Assembly (NCBI GenBank): GCA_943330985.1
Contig: CALQJV010000036.1
Span: 1 to 8,232 of the forward strand
Source of the DNA: Chitinophaga pinensis
Lineage (GTDB): Bacteria; Bacteroidota; Bacteroidia; M30B66
Length of the DNA: 8,232 nucleotides
Reading direction: 5' to 3'
Notes under the pieces: generated by a model
The model's input: the letters and a program-made list of their open reading frames with translations, nothing else
Told to the model about the DNA's origin: nothing
The model's database searches: none
Shown here: positions 1-7,173 of the stretch, in pieces
How the letters are laid out: the number at the start of each line of letters is the position of its first letter
How positions within the stretch are numbered: position 1 is the stretch's first letter
Translations under genes and position numbers: made by a program

Positions 1-163
1 GAATCTCGATAAAAAAAACAGCGATATTGTTTTTGATATTTTTAAGGAATTGTCGAGTGAATTCAATCAAACCTTACTAATTGTTACGCATGATAACGAT
101 TTTGCAAATCGAACGAATCGTATTATCGAGATGGAAGACGGAAGGATTTTAAACTCTAAATAA
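1..163 (+). CDS. ABC transporter ATP-binding protein, LolD-like (3' end only)
   Basis: This is the last 53 codons of a gene that begins before the window. The reading frame starts at base 2 and ends at the TAA at 161-163. The visible residues contain the D-loop region (NLD), the strand and H-loop of an ABC ATPase (LLIVTHD), and the closing pattern RIIEMEDGRI, which is typical of the LolD/MacB-type branch. Members of that branch power extraction of lipoproteins from the inner membrane (LolCDE) or related FtsX-type exporters. The Walker A, Walker B and signature motifs lie outside the window, so the family can be named but the substrate cannot. The downstream 180 bases show no clear terminator and no following gene, so this may be the last gene of its transcript. 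Confidence 0.85.
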   Translation, partial: NLDKKNSDIVFDIFKELSSEFNQTLLIVTHDNDFANRTNRIIEMEDGRILNSK

Positions 164-342
164 CTGAAGTTTTCAACTGACAAATTCCACTATTTGCGAT
201 CCCATTTTGTTTTCGGGTTGCATCGTTTGAATTTAAGAGGCCCTTATTAACTTAATTTTCCGTTTTAAAAAAGTCCAAAAATGAAACTTGATTAGTTGTT
301 TTTAAAGATGTATATCCATTATGATATATCCTGAAAAGCAGG
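164..342. other. Intergenic, no gene recognised
   Basis: This AT-rich stretch lies between the ABC ATPase stop and the first full repeat copy. I see no ORF of useful length, tRNA or convincing terminator. The last 50 bases, from about 293, weakly resemble the end of the downstream 223-bp repeat unit (tagttgttttt against tagccgttttt, followed by a tatatcc-like block). They could be an older, shortened copy. Confidence 0.5.
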
Positions 343-955
343 TCAAATTATCAACACATATGTTCAAAAAATGAAGCTGATATTTTGATTTTCTTCTTGT
401 TTTTGGATTTCCGAATTTATAAGGAAACTCCCAATGTCCCCTTCCCGGATGCAATTTCGTGATAGATTTTGAGATAGCCGTTTTTTAAGTGTTTATATTC
501 GTTTAAATATGTTTTAGGATTTTTCTGGCTAGTACACCCTTCATAGTAATTCGGTAAATATGTAGTTCAAATTATCAACACGCATGTTCATAAAATGAAG
601 CTGATTCTTTTATTTTTTTATTGTTTTTGGTTTGTCAAATTTATAGGGAATTCCCAATTTCCCCTTCCCAGATGCAATAACGCGAATGATTTTGAGATAG
701 CCGTTTTTTAAGTGTTTATATTCGTTTAAATATGTTTTAGGATTTTTCTGGCTAGCACACCCTTCATAGTAATTCGGTAAATGTGTAGTTCAATTTATCA
801 ACATGTATGTTCAAAAAATGAAGCTGAAGTGTTGATTTTCTTCTTGTTTTTGGATTGTCGAATTCTTAGGGAACTCCCAAGATCCCCTTCCCGGATGCAA
901 TATCGCGATTGAATTTGAGATAGCCGACTTTTAAATGTTTATATCCGTTTAAAAA
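343..955. repeat. 223/224-bp tandem repeat, about 2.7 copies
   Basis: There are three direct copies: A 343-566 (224 bp), B 567-789 (223 bp) and C 790-955 (166 bp, lacking the last quarter). Each opens with tcaa(a/t)ttatcaaca and atgttca(a/t)aaaatgaagctga. Each has a central block reading ccccttccc(g/a)gatgcaat and then gagatagccg. Copies A and B continue through an almost identical 92-bp end (475-566 against 698-789, with two differences). Their first 131-132 bp differ at roughly twenty positions and by one single-base indel. Copy C stops where the 7-bp array starts. I recognise no known element family. The unit carries no transposase and no terminal inverted repeats that I can find, and its function is unknown. 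Confidence 0.93.
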
Positions 956-1039
956 CGTAATTACTAATTCGTAATTGATGATCCGTAATTCCCAATCCGT
1001 AATCCTTAATTCGTAATCCGTAATTGATAATCCGTAATT
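956..1039. repeat. Degenerate heptanucleotide array, 12 units of cgtaatt type
   Basis: The sequence reads as twelve consecutive 7-bp units in unbroken register. Five are exactly cgtaatt (956, 970, 984, 1019, 1033). Two are cgtaatc (998, 1012). The rest are variants such as actaatt, gatgatc, cccaatc, cttaatt and gataatc. A thirteenth, weaker unit (gccaaac) may follow at 1040-1046. Substitutions have built up but no length change has, so the 7-bp phase is intact. The same unit forms a purer array at 8122-8191. The array directly abuts the end of the truncated third copy of the 223-bp repeat. Confidence 0.9.
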
Positions 1040-1058
1040 GCCAAACGGTTTAATTTTG
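1024..1058 (+). promoter_or_regulatory. Possible promoter of the T9SS thioredoxin-like gene
   Basis: The bases TAATTTTG at 1051-1058 match the Bacteroidota -7 element TAnnTTTG exactly. A TTG at 1024-1026 could serve as the -33 element, but the 24-nt spacer is slightly longer than the usual 17-23. If used, transcription would start near 1064 and leave a leader of about 64 nt before the ATG at 1128. The TTG is formed at the junction of two heptamer units in the adjoining array. A second weak -7 candidate, TATATTTA, lies at 1098-1105. Confidence 0.35.
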
Positions 1059-1127
1059 GTTTTTAATTAATACAATCATAATGTAAAAATTTCAAAATAT
1101 ATTTACCAAAATTCTAAATCACTTACA

Positions 1128-1916
1128 ATGAAAAAATCATACTTCCTCACTTTTGCCCTTTCTTTAATTCTTAATTTTTCATTCGCTCAAAATACAGCCT
1201 TGCAATTCAACCGACTTGATTGTAACGGCAATTCAATTGATTTATTTGCTGATCTTGATGCAGGAAAAGCGGTTATACTCCACTTTTTCATGCCCAGTTG
1301 TGGCACCTGCATTCCGGTTGCTCAAAAAATGCAAGCAATGTCTCAAACGATAAATTCTAGTTATCCTGGAATGGTAAAAGGATATGCTTTCCCATTTCAA
1401 AATACAACTTCATGCAGTTATACTTCAACTTGGGTAAGTTCCAACAATTTATCAACCCTATACGCACCTGTTGACAGTGGTGCAGCGCAAGTTGCATATT
1501 ATGGTGGTTTTGGAATGCCGACAGTTGTCGTGTTAGGAGGGCTTGATCACCAAGTTTTGTTTACAACTCAGAATTTTGTTACAAGCGATACAACAACAAT
1601 TAAAGAAGCGATATTAAACATGTTCCAAAATGCAAATGGATTGAATGATATTAATGTGACAGGTGATAATTTTCTGTTGTTTCCGAATCCCGCAAATGAA
1701 TTCTTGAATATTGGAACAATTGATAAAGGAATCTCATCACTCCATGTGGACATAACCGACATTACAGGTAAAAATGTATTGAGTATCTCGAATGAAAATT
1801 TCAGTAGTTCGAGTATTGATAAAATGAATACTTCTCAATTAAACAATGGTAATTATTTCGTTCGTGTTAATTTAAACGGAAAATCATACATCCGAAAATT
1901 AATGGTTATTCATTGA
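1128..1916 (+). CDS. Exported thioredoxin-fold protein with T9SS type A sorting domain
   Basis: This 262-residue protein has three parts. Residues 1-21 are a signal peptide: a KK start, a hydrophobic core and probable cleavage near FSFAQ. Residues of about 25-165 form a thioredoxin-like domain. Its CxxC motif is C58-G-T-C61 in the setting FFMPSCGTC, and a cis-proline loop sits at GMP131TVVVLG. Residues of about 182-262 are a type A T9SS C-terminal sorting domain, opening with FPNPANEFLNI and ending in a GNYFVRV...KLMVIH pattern. By family knowledge, such tails direct outer-membrane passage by the Por/T9SS machinery, followed by tail removal and surface attachment or release. Both CxxC cysteines are present, so redox activity is possible, and C32 and C96 are further cysteines. 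The substrate is unknown. The ATG is supported by the signal peptide and an in-frame stop at 1068-1070. The gene is probably transcribed alone. Confidence 0.9.
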   Translation: MKKSYFLTFALSLILNFSFAQNTALQFNRLDCNGNSIDLFADLDAGKAVILHFFMPSCGTCIPVAQKMQAMSQTINSSYPGMVKGYAFPFQNTTSCSYTSTWVSSNNLSTLYAPVDSGAAQVAYYGGFGMPTVVVLGGLDHQVLFTTQNFVTSDTTTIKEAILNMFQNANGLNDINVTGDNFLLFPNPANEFLNIGTIDKGISSLHVDITDITGKNVLSISNENFSSSSIDKMNTSQLNNGNYFVRVNLNGKSYIRKLMVIH

Positions 1917-1930
1917 TTATAAAGAAAATA

Positions 1931-1971
1931 AAAACAAAGCCTCTAAAATTCGATTTTAGAGGCTTTGTTTT
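1931..1971. terminator. Bidirectional intrinsic terminator between convergent genes
   Basis: The arm 1931-1949 and the arm 1953-1971 are perfect reverse complements (19 bp) around a 3-nt loop (tcg). The GC-containing core is agcctct/agaggct. The outer ends are A-rich on the left and T-rich on the right, so transcripts from either strand end in a U-rich tract. The hairpin lies 15 nt after the stop of the thioredoxin-like gene and 28 nt after the stop of the 1486-residue gene, so it can serve both. Confidence 0.93.
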
Positions 1972-1998
1972 ATGATTATGATTTAGTAATTAACCTTT

Positions 1999-4900
1999 TT
2001 ATCGTTCTAGGAAATCACGTTTGCGTTTTTCTATACCAATCATAAATTGGTACGGAGGTTTTCCATTTTCACCATCTACCGAACGTTTTTTTGCATCTAA
2101 TTCTCTTACAATTTTATTGAACGATTCTTCAGCAGCAATTACACTCATAATATTTCGAGTGTAGTTAAAGAAATACCATTTCTGAGACTCGAGTTCAATG
2201 TAAAAATTCATGATGTCACCACCGCGTTTTTTCACTAGTTCGATTTTACCTTTTATTACTTTGTTGATTGGAGATTTGCCTATATTCGAAACAGAAAGCC
2301 AGCCCTCTGAAATGTATGAACGCGTTTCTGTGTTCCATTTCATATCAACATTTGTAAAAACGATTGATTTATTTAATTCATCAGGAAAACGTTTAATCGT
2401 TCCTGTGGAAGCTAAATCTTTTAGAACGCGTTCTGACGATTCTTTCCCAATTAATCCAGTTAATGATTTTTTGTAATCGCTCGAGGCAATATCAGATGCT
2501 TGCAAACCACTGCTTGCGGCAATGCCTTCTTCGATCATTTTCCAAAGCTCCGTTGCAAAGAAAAAGTCAATGGAAACTATTGCTTTAAATTTGGTTTCAT
2601 CACTTGCAATGCTGTGAGATGCTTTTCCAAAAGTTTGAAGTTTCACCTGCCCTAAATCTAATCCGAAATTTAGATTGCCTTCACCCGAAACATCGCAGTT
2701 CGACTGCTTCATAGCAACATAATCGTCGGCTAATTCGGGGTCGGCAAATTTTGCTTTACTCGTAAGCTGATATTCCTGCGTTGTTTTGTTAAATTTCAAC
2801 AAACCACGCGAATTCAATATCTCTTGGTCGCCAGTTTTTTCTTTTTTCGACATGAAAACTGGGTAGACGTGTGTTGAATCTTTTACCAAAACGAGACCCG
2901 CCATAAGTTTCTCATTGTCTAAGCTTCGTGGAATAGAGTCAACCGGAATTTGAATATCGGTAGGGTCGATGGGCGCTTTAAATTTGAGCCAGTTTTTATT
3001 CAGAGTAGCACAACTATGCACAATTCGAACACCACCGTCGAATGTTAAGCTTTTATCGGGAGCGAAGAGATTCACTTTGCCTTTAAATTCGAAGTTTGGA
3101 CTAAATGTGAAATTTAATGTTTCATCGATATCACCCGTTCCAATAGTATTGCCAGCCGAATCCTGACCTATTTTGCTGAAAATAATCTTCTGGATTTTAC
3201 CAAGTTCATCTTCAAAGTCGTAGCTTCCACTGGCGGTGTATTTCCGTTTAGCAGTAATATCAATAGTTGCATCGTAAATATCGTGGTATTTCAAGTCGTT
3301 ATTTGCATTTAAACGAGAATTTTTTAGTGTCGTCATGACGGCATTCCGTTCGATATTAATTTTCTCTTCGGCAGGATAAATAGTCGCATCAGCAACACGA
3401 ATCAATTTAACTCCGTCGGTTCGAATGGTTCGGTCCGACATGGCATATTTTGCCTTAGGTGCCACAAACGTAATAGAATCTTGATCGGGTCTGATGGAAA
3501 CGAACCGTGAACCAATCAAATCGATTTCATTCATCGATGAATTCATATCAACTTCATTTTTATCCATATACCATCGAAGTTCATCCATATAGGCAATGTA
3601 TTTGTTGACAGGGAATTCGATATAGGAGTCGGCTGAATTGGATTTGAACTGACCCTGCCGATTCTTGAAGCTCACATCGGCTTTTACATTGTCAGTTTTG
3701 ATAGCCACTTCTTTTGTTCCGTCATTTTTCGTTTCATCGCGTGCAGTAAATGCAAACGATGCGGTATCCGATTTGAAATCTTCTTTGCGGAATCTGAAAT
3801 TCTTGGAAGCTACTTCGGCACTGGCAAATTCAAGCATTCCGGCCCCTGTCATTCCTGTTTCACCGATTGAAATTTTTCCATTCAATTTCGATTCTCCAGC
3901 ATACATAACAATGGCTTGCGTTGTTTGAGCTACTTCAAACTTATTGGGTTGAGATGGCTCCCAATGCAATTTAACATCAGCGGCTTCAACATCTGGAAAT
4001 TCTACATTGCCTTGTTGCGCGGCTTTTACTGTTAAACTTCGGCATAATGCGTTTACTGAATCTGGAAAGAATACAAAATCGTTCGATTTGGCTGATGTTG
4101 TTAAATATTTAATCTCTCCATCGCCGCGAAGTCCTTTGTGACTCATTTGAATGTTATTCACAAACACACCTTTACTTTGATAAATAGGAAGACCTTCTTC
4201 TTCAGTTGTGCGTTTAAATCCAAGTGAAAAATCTTCTTGTAAACGCAATTCTTCTCTCAAATCCGGAAAAATTCCTGCCGAAACAAAATTCCCTTTAAAG
4301 TTCAATCCTTCGTTTGAGAAGTTATCTAAACTATCCACTACATAAGGATCTATTTGAAAGTAAAAATTACTTCGGTTATATACATTATTTAAGATGGAGC
4401 CTTTTTGATAATAGGCATATGAATTTTTAACGGAATTAAAAATGGGGTATTGTGCTAAAGATTTCACCCCGCTTTTGTTGTAGGGGTGATCAATCAACAA
4501 ATCGCCAATTACGTTTTCAATTACGGTTTTGACTTTTATTAATGGCTTTTTTCCATATTCGTTCATCTCACCTCCTTCAACACGAAGTCTCAACGAATCC
4601 ACATTTTCGAGATTGAGTTTGAATTTATCGTATTCGAAATTGAATTTCTTTCCAAAGAACTCAAATCGTCCAGCCATGATCCGCCCCGCAAAATCAAAAT
4701 CCCTGTTTTTATGAATCATCAACTCCTGATTTCTCGGAAAAATAGTCACATTTTGAGAATCACTTAAGGAGATTCGTTCTACTCCGCTCATGCGTAAATC
4801 ATAATTCAACAAACTGAGTTCTGCATTATTATCCGATCCGCTCACTGTGGAAAAAAACTGAATCACATCGTAATCCGCTTTTCCATTTATTGCCAAGAGG

Positions 4901-6459
4901 TATTTGCGCAAACGAGGTTTAAAAGTTACCATTTGCGTTTCTTCGTTGTATTGAACAAATCCCTTTACCGATAATCGTCTCAGAATATGGCGAATTTGTG
5001 TTGCTTCTATACGATAAAATCTTGCTACTTCATCCGAATGAAATTCCTCGCGATTACCATTTGCATCCGATAAATTTTTTAGAACGACCAATGGACTTTC
5101 ATCATCCATCCCTTGCAATTCAATAAAGCTTTTTTCTCTAAAGTAATCTGACGACTCGAACAAGGCGATACTTTCAACGGTGTTAGGCATAGCTTTAAAG
5201 CGAAGGGTTGATTCATCAACTTTCCATTCCAATACTTCAAAATCCATATCCAATTTATGGTAGGTATTCGAAAATGTTGTTTTTGCTGTTCCTTCATTAT
5301 TTCGAAGCAAATAAAATTGTTTCTTGTCATCGAGGTATCTGAAAATCAATCCGGGATGAATGATGGAATCTTCTTCTATTCGAATGATGACCGATGCTTT
5401 CGACGATTGTAAACTGTTTTTCTCAATCAAAAAAGCAGACGATTGTACTTGAATAAATGGTTTTCCTTCGCGCTTGAAAACAAACGTAGCTTGATGGTTT
5501 TCATTACCCGATCCCAATAATTGTGCTCCCTGAACGGTTAATCCACCAAGGTAATCGATGTTTTTGAAGATGCCGGGAATAGAAAATTCGGTATTGTAAG
5601 ATGTAAAACGTGGATAGGTTGTTTCGCGACTATTCGGATTGTCTGTGAGTTTTTCATTTACCTGTCCTAAGAGTGGTTCTTTAAAATATTTCGGAAAAAT
5701 GAAAATGGCACTATCGGAAGTGAACTTTGTTGTTTTTACTGTAAGGGTATATTTTTTAAGTGTGGCATTGGCTTCGGCTTCTTTTAACGCTGCTCGCTCC
5801 CAAAGCAATTTACCTCCCTTTCCTTCAAATTGATAGAGTGTAGGATAAAATACTCCGGAAGTATTGTAGATTATGGTACTATCGTTGCGTGTTACTCCGC
5901 GAAGATTCGTAGTAGATATCGTTAAATTAGGTAAGCTATCAAACCCGAATTTTATTTCCGATGTGCCAATATACCAAGATATTGCCTCCGATTTATACAG
6001 GGCATTATATCGAAATAAATTCTCAGAGGTGATTAGGTATTGATCGAATTTCCCAGCAGTTATTTTCGAAACTAATTGGTTTAATTGCTGGTTCCAGTCA
6101 TTATACAAATCGACTGACTTATTGCTTTCAGAATAAGCGATCAAACATTTAAAATAATCCCTGAAGTTGGGAATGGCTGCCATGCGTTTCTTTAACATCG
6201 CATTCGATGTTGCAATAACTGTTTGTTGAGTTGATGCATCAAATTTTGTAAGCCAAATCTTCTCGAATTGATCCACAATCTCTTTCCCTTGCTGCTTATC
6301 GGCAGTAGTTATGAATGAATCAAATTCTTTGAAGAACTGAACTGGATCGTTCGAAAATGACTTTAATGGTTGAGAGGCCGCAATCAATGAATTGAATATC
6401 AATAAAATGATTAGCAGTTTTTGAATATTAAAAAAACGAGAAATTAGATTGCACGACAT
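1999..6459 (-). CDS. Large exported Bacteroidota protein of unknown function
   Basis: This 1486-residue protein opens with a signal peptide (hydrophobic core LLIILLIFNSLIA at 15-27, likely cleavage near residue 28-30). It carries no lipobox and no T9SS tail, so it is probably periplasmic or outer-membrane associated. After a helical N-terminal part (about 35-150), most of the chain looks rich in short beta strands. A segment near 475-505 (IRHILRRLSVKGFVQY) resembles a small winged-helix-like module. Other memorable blocks are LSDSQNV near 570, YPIFNSVKNSYAYY near 670 and LNGKISIGETGMTGAGMLEF near 856-875. The last 60 residues begin KWYFFNYTRNIM and end very basic (EKRKRDFLER). From memory, this pattern occurs in long uncharacterised proteins of many Bacteroidota; I know no assigned role and no catalytic motif. 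The beta-rich middle recalls envelope transport proteins of the OstA/AsmA kind, but that is only a guess. The frame is intact. The gene follows the YkgJ-type gene by 103 nt and may be co-transcribed with it. Confidence 0.85.
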   Translation of the reverse strand: MSCNLISRFFNIQKLLIILLIFNSLIAASQPLKSFSNDPVQFFKEFDSFITTADKQQGKEIVDQFEKIWLTKFDASTQQTVIATSNAMLKKRMAAIPNFRDYFKCLIAYSESNKSVDLYNDWNQQLNQLVSKITAGKFDQYLITSENLFRYNALYKSEAISWYIGTSEIKFGFDSLPNLTISTTNLRGVTRNDSTIIYNTSGVFYPTLYQFEGKGGKLLWERAALKEAEANATLKKYTLTVKTTKFTSDSAIFIFPKYFKEPLLGQVNEKLTDNPNSRETTYPRFTSYNTEFSIPGIFKNIDYLGGLTVQGAQLLGSGNENHQATFVFKREGKPFIQVQSSAFLIEKNSLQSSKASVIIRIEEDSIIHPGLIFRYLDDKKQFYLLRNNEGTAKTTFSNTYHKLDMDFEVLEWKVDESTLRFKAMPNTVESIALFESSDYFREKSFIELQGMDDESPLVVLKNLSDANGNREEFHSDEVARFYRIEATQIRHILRRLSVKGFVQYNEETQMVTFKPRLRKYLLAINGKADYDVIQFFSTVSGSDNNAELSLLNYDLRMSGVERISLSDSQNVTIFPRNQELMIHKNRDFDFAGRIMAGRFEFFGKKFNFEYDKFKLNLENVDSLRLRVEGGEMNEYGKKPLIKVKTVIENVIGDLLIDHPYNKSGVKSLAQYPIFNSVKNSYAYYQKGSILNNVYNRSNFYFQIDPYVVDSLDNFSNEGLNFKGNFVSAGIFPDLREELRLQEDFSLGFKRTTEEEGLPIYQSKGVFVNNIQMSHKGLRGDGEIKYLTTSAKSNDFVFFPDSVNALCRSLTVKAAQQGNVEFPDVEAADVKLHWEPSQPNKFEVAQTTQAIVMYAGESKLNGKISIGETGMTGAGMLEFASAEVASKNFRFRKEDFKSDTASFAFTARDETKNDGTKEVAIKTDNVKADVSFKNRQGQFKSNSADSYIEFPVNKYIAYMDELRWYMDKNEVDMNSSMNEIDLIGSRFVSIRPDQDSITFVAPKAKYAMSDRTIRTDGVKLIRVADATIYPAEEKINIERNAVMTTLKNSRLNANNDLKYHDIYDATIDITAKRKYTASGSYDFEDELGKIQKIIFSKIGQDSAGNTIGTGDIDETLNFTFSPNFEFKGKVNLFAPDKSLTFDGGVRIVHSCATLNKNWLKFKAPIDPTDIQIPVDSIPRSLDNEKLMAGLVLVKDSTHVYPVFMSKKEKTGDQEILNSRGLLKFNKTTQEYQLTSKAKFADPELADDYVAMKQSNCDVSGEGNLNFGLDLGQVKLQTFGKASHSIASDETKFKAIVSIDFFFATELWKMIEEGIAASSGLQASDIASSDYKKSLTGLIGKESSERVLKDLASTGTIKRFPDELNKSIVFTNVDMKWNTETRSYISEGWLSVSNIGKSPINKVIKGKIELVKKRGGDIMNFYIELESQKWYFFNYTRNIMSVIAAEESFNKIVRELDAKKRSVDGENGKPPYQFMIGIEKRKRDFLER

Positions 6460-6562
6460 AGATGCAAATTACCAATTTGACAATAGCTGGCTTGTGATTG
6501 AAGGTGTGTTTTTTTCACAAGTTTTAAGCAATGTATAAAGAGTTATTAATCGTATTCAATTT

Positions 6563-7084
6563 CTATTTTTTTTGCTCCGTAAATCCCAGTCGTAATTTTA
6601 ACTTTTCCAAAATCTGCTGAACAGCAGGACAAATAAAGCTGTTTTGATACGTGAGATCAAGCAATTGATGGATACGTTTGCGATTGGTATGTGGATAAGT
6701 TCGACATGCCGTTGGACGATCTTCGTAAACACCACAGCTATTGTCGTCGGAAAGAAAGGGGCAAGGAGAGGACTTCAAAACGAAATCATCGTCTTCGTCC
6801 ATGCGAATATAGTTGGCTATAAAAACAGCAGGTTTTAATCGTAAACGCTTGGATAGATGCTCAATGTCCTTTTGATTGAAAATCGGACTGGTCGTGCGGC
6901 AGCAATTTCCACAGGCCAAACAATCGGTTTTTTCAAATACCTCATCATGTACATCTTGAAATTGATTGTCCAAGTTGCTTGGGTGGGTTCTTTTTAGTTT
7001 GTCAAGAAATTTTCGATTGCTTACTTGCTGAAGCTTACCAGCTTGAAGAATGGATTCGGGTAATAGATTTTCGTTTGTTGACAA
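6563..7084 (-). CDS. YkgJ-family cysteine cluster protein
   Basis: This 173-residue protein matches the YkgJ / CxxCxxCC family (Pfam PF03692), described as zinc- or iron-chelating and of unknown cellular role. The cluster C55-x2-C58-x2-C61-C62 is followed by SSPCPFL (C108), C117-x-VYEDRP-x2-C127-R-x-YP, and a late C152-P. All eight expected cysteines are present. There is no signal peptide, so the protein should be cytoplasmic. The start given is a TTG at 7084-7082. The only codons between it and the upstream in-frame TAA are TCC AAG TTT AAT ACT TCA ATT, so no upstream ATG exists, and the first internal Met is residue 95, beyond the cluster. Family members have about this much sequence before the cluster, which supports the TTG. 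The gene is divergent from the M23 endopeptidase gene and lies upstream of the 1486-residue gene. The stop is TAG. Confidence 0.9.
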   Translation of the reverse strand: MSTNENLLPESILQAGKLQQVSNRKFLDKLKRTHPSNLDNQFQDVHDEVFEKTDCLACGNCCRTTSPIFNQKDIEHLSKRLRLKPAVFIANYIRMDEDDDFVLKSSPCPFLSDDNSCGVYEDRPTACRTYPHTNRKRIHQLLDLTYQNSFICPAVQQILEKLKLRLGFTEQKK

Positions 7085-7100
7085 AATTGAAGTATTAAAC

Positions 7101-7131
7101 TTGGATTAAGAAACTGCAAAGATTATTTTTG
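7101..7131 (+). promoter_or_regulatory. Bacteroidota-type promoter of the M23 endopeptidase gene
   Basis: TTG at 7101-7103 (-33 element), a 20-nt spacer, and TATTTTTG at 7124-7131 (exact match to the -7 consensus TAnnTTTG) form a near ideal sigma-ABfr promoter as known from Bacteroides and Flavobacterium. Transcription should start near 7136-7138, giving a leader of about 36 nt to the ATG at 7174. The TTG at 7129, which would otherwise extend the ORF, is part of the -7 element, so it cannot be the start for this promoter. Confidence 0.7.
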
Positions 7132-7144
7132 ACAATCCATACAA
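7117..7144 (-). promoter_or_regulatory. Possible minus-strand promoter of the YkgJ-type gene
   Basis: Read on the minus strand, TTG at 7144-7142 is followed after 17 nt by AATCTTTG at 7124-7117, one base off TAnnTTTG. It would start transcription near 7110, about 26 nt before the TTG start codon. It overlaps the plus-strand promoter at 7101-7131, so the two genes could compete for polymerase. A perfect TATTTTTG also exists at 7149-7142 on this strand but has no TTG at the right distance. Confidence 0.25.
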
Positions 7145-7173
7145 AAATACTGGGTTTTTCGTTTCGCTTTAGC

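Noticed and set aside
293..342. A fourth, shortened copy of the 223-bp repeat
   Set aside because: Only about 35 bases align loosely, and about 42 bases would have to be missing before copy A. In such AT-rich sequence this can be chance.
390..440. RNA hairpin in repeat copy A (ggatttcc pairing with ggaaactcc)
   Set aside because: The stem has a bulge and is not kept in copies B and C, so there is no support for a conserved structure.
464..480. Insertion-sequence end suggested by gagatagccg, similar to gagacagcc ends
   Set aside because: It recurs once per unit in one direction only, with no inverted partner, target duplication or transposase nearby.
343..955. CRISPR array
   Set aside because: The units are joined directly with no short repeat and unique spacer alternation, and no cas gene is present.
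3665..3928. Plus-strand open frames opposite the 1486-residue gene
   Set aside because: They lie wholly within a long intact gene and their translations look like antisense shadows with no recognisable domain.
6505..6519. Terminator between the YkgJ-type gene and the large gene
   Set aside because: The stem is only tgtg/caca around a run of T, with no U-tract after it on the minus strand.
7129..7173. TTG start adding 15 residues to the endopeptidase
   Set aside because: The TTG is part of the TATTTTTG promoter element. The added residues would precede a normal signal peptide that begins cleanly at the ATG 7174.
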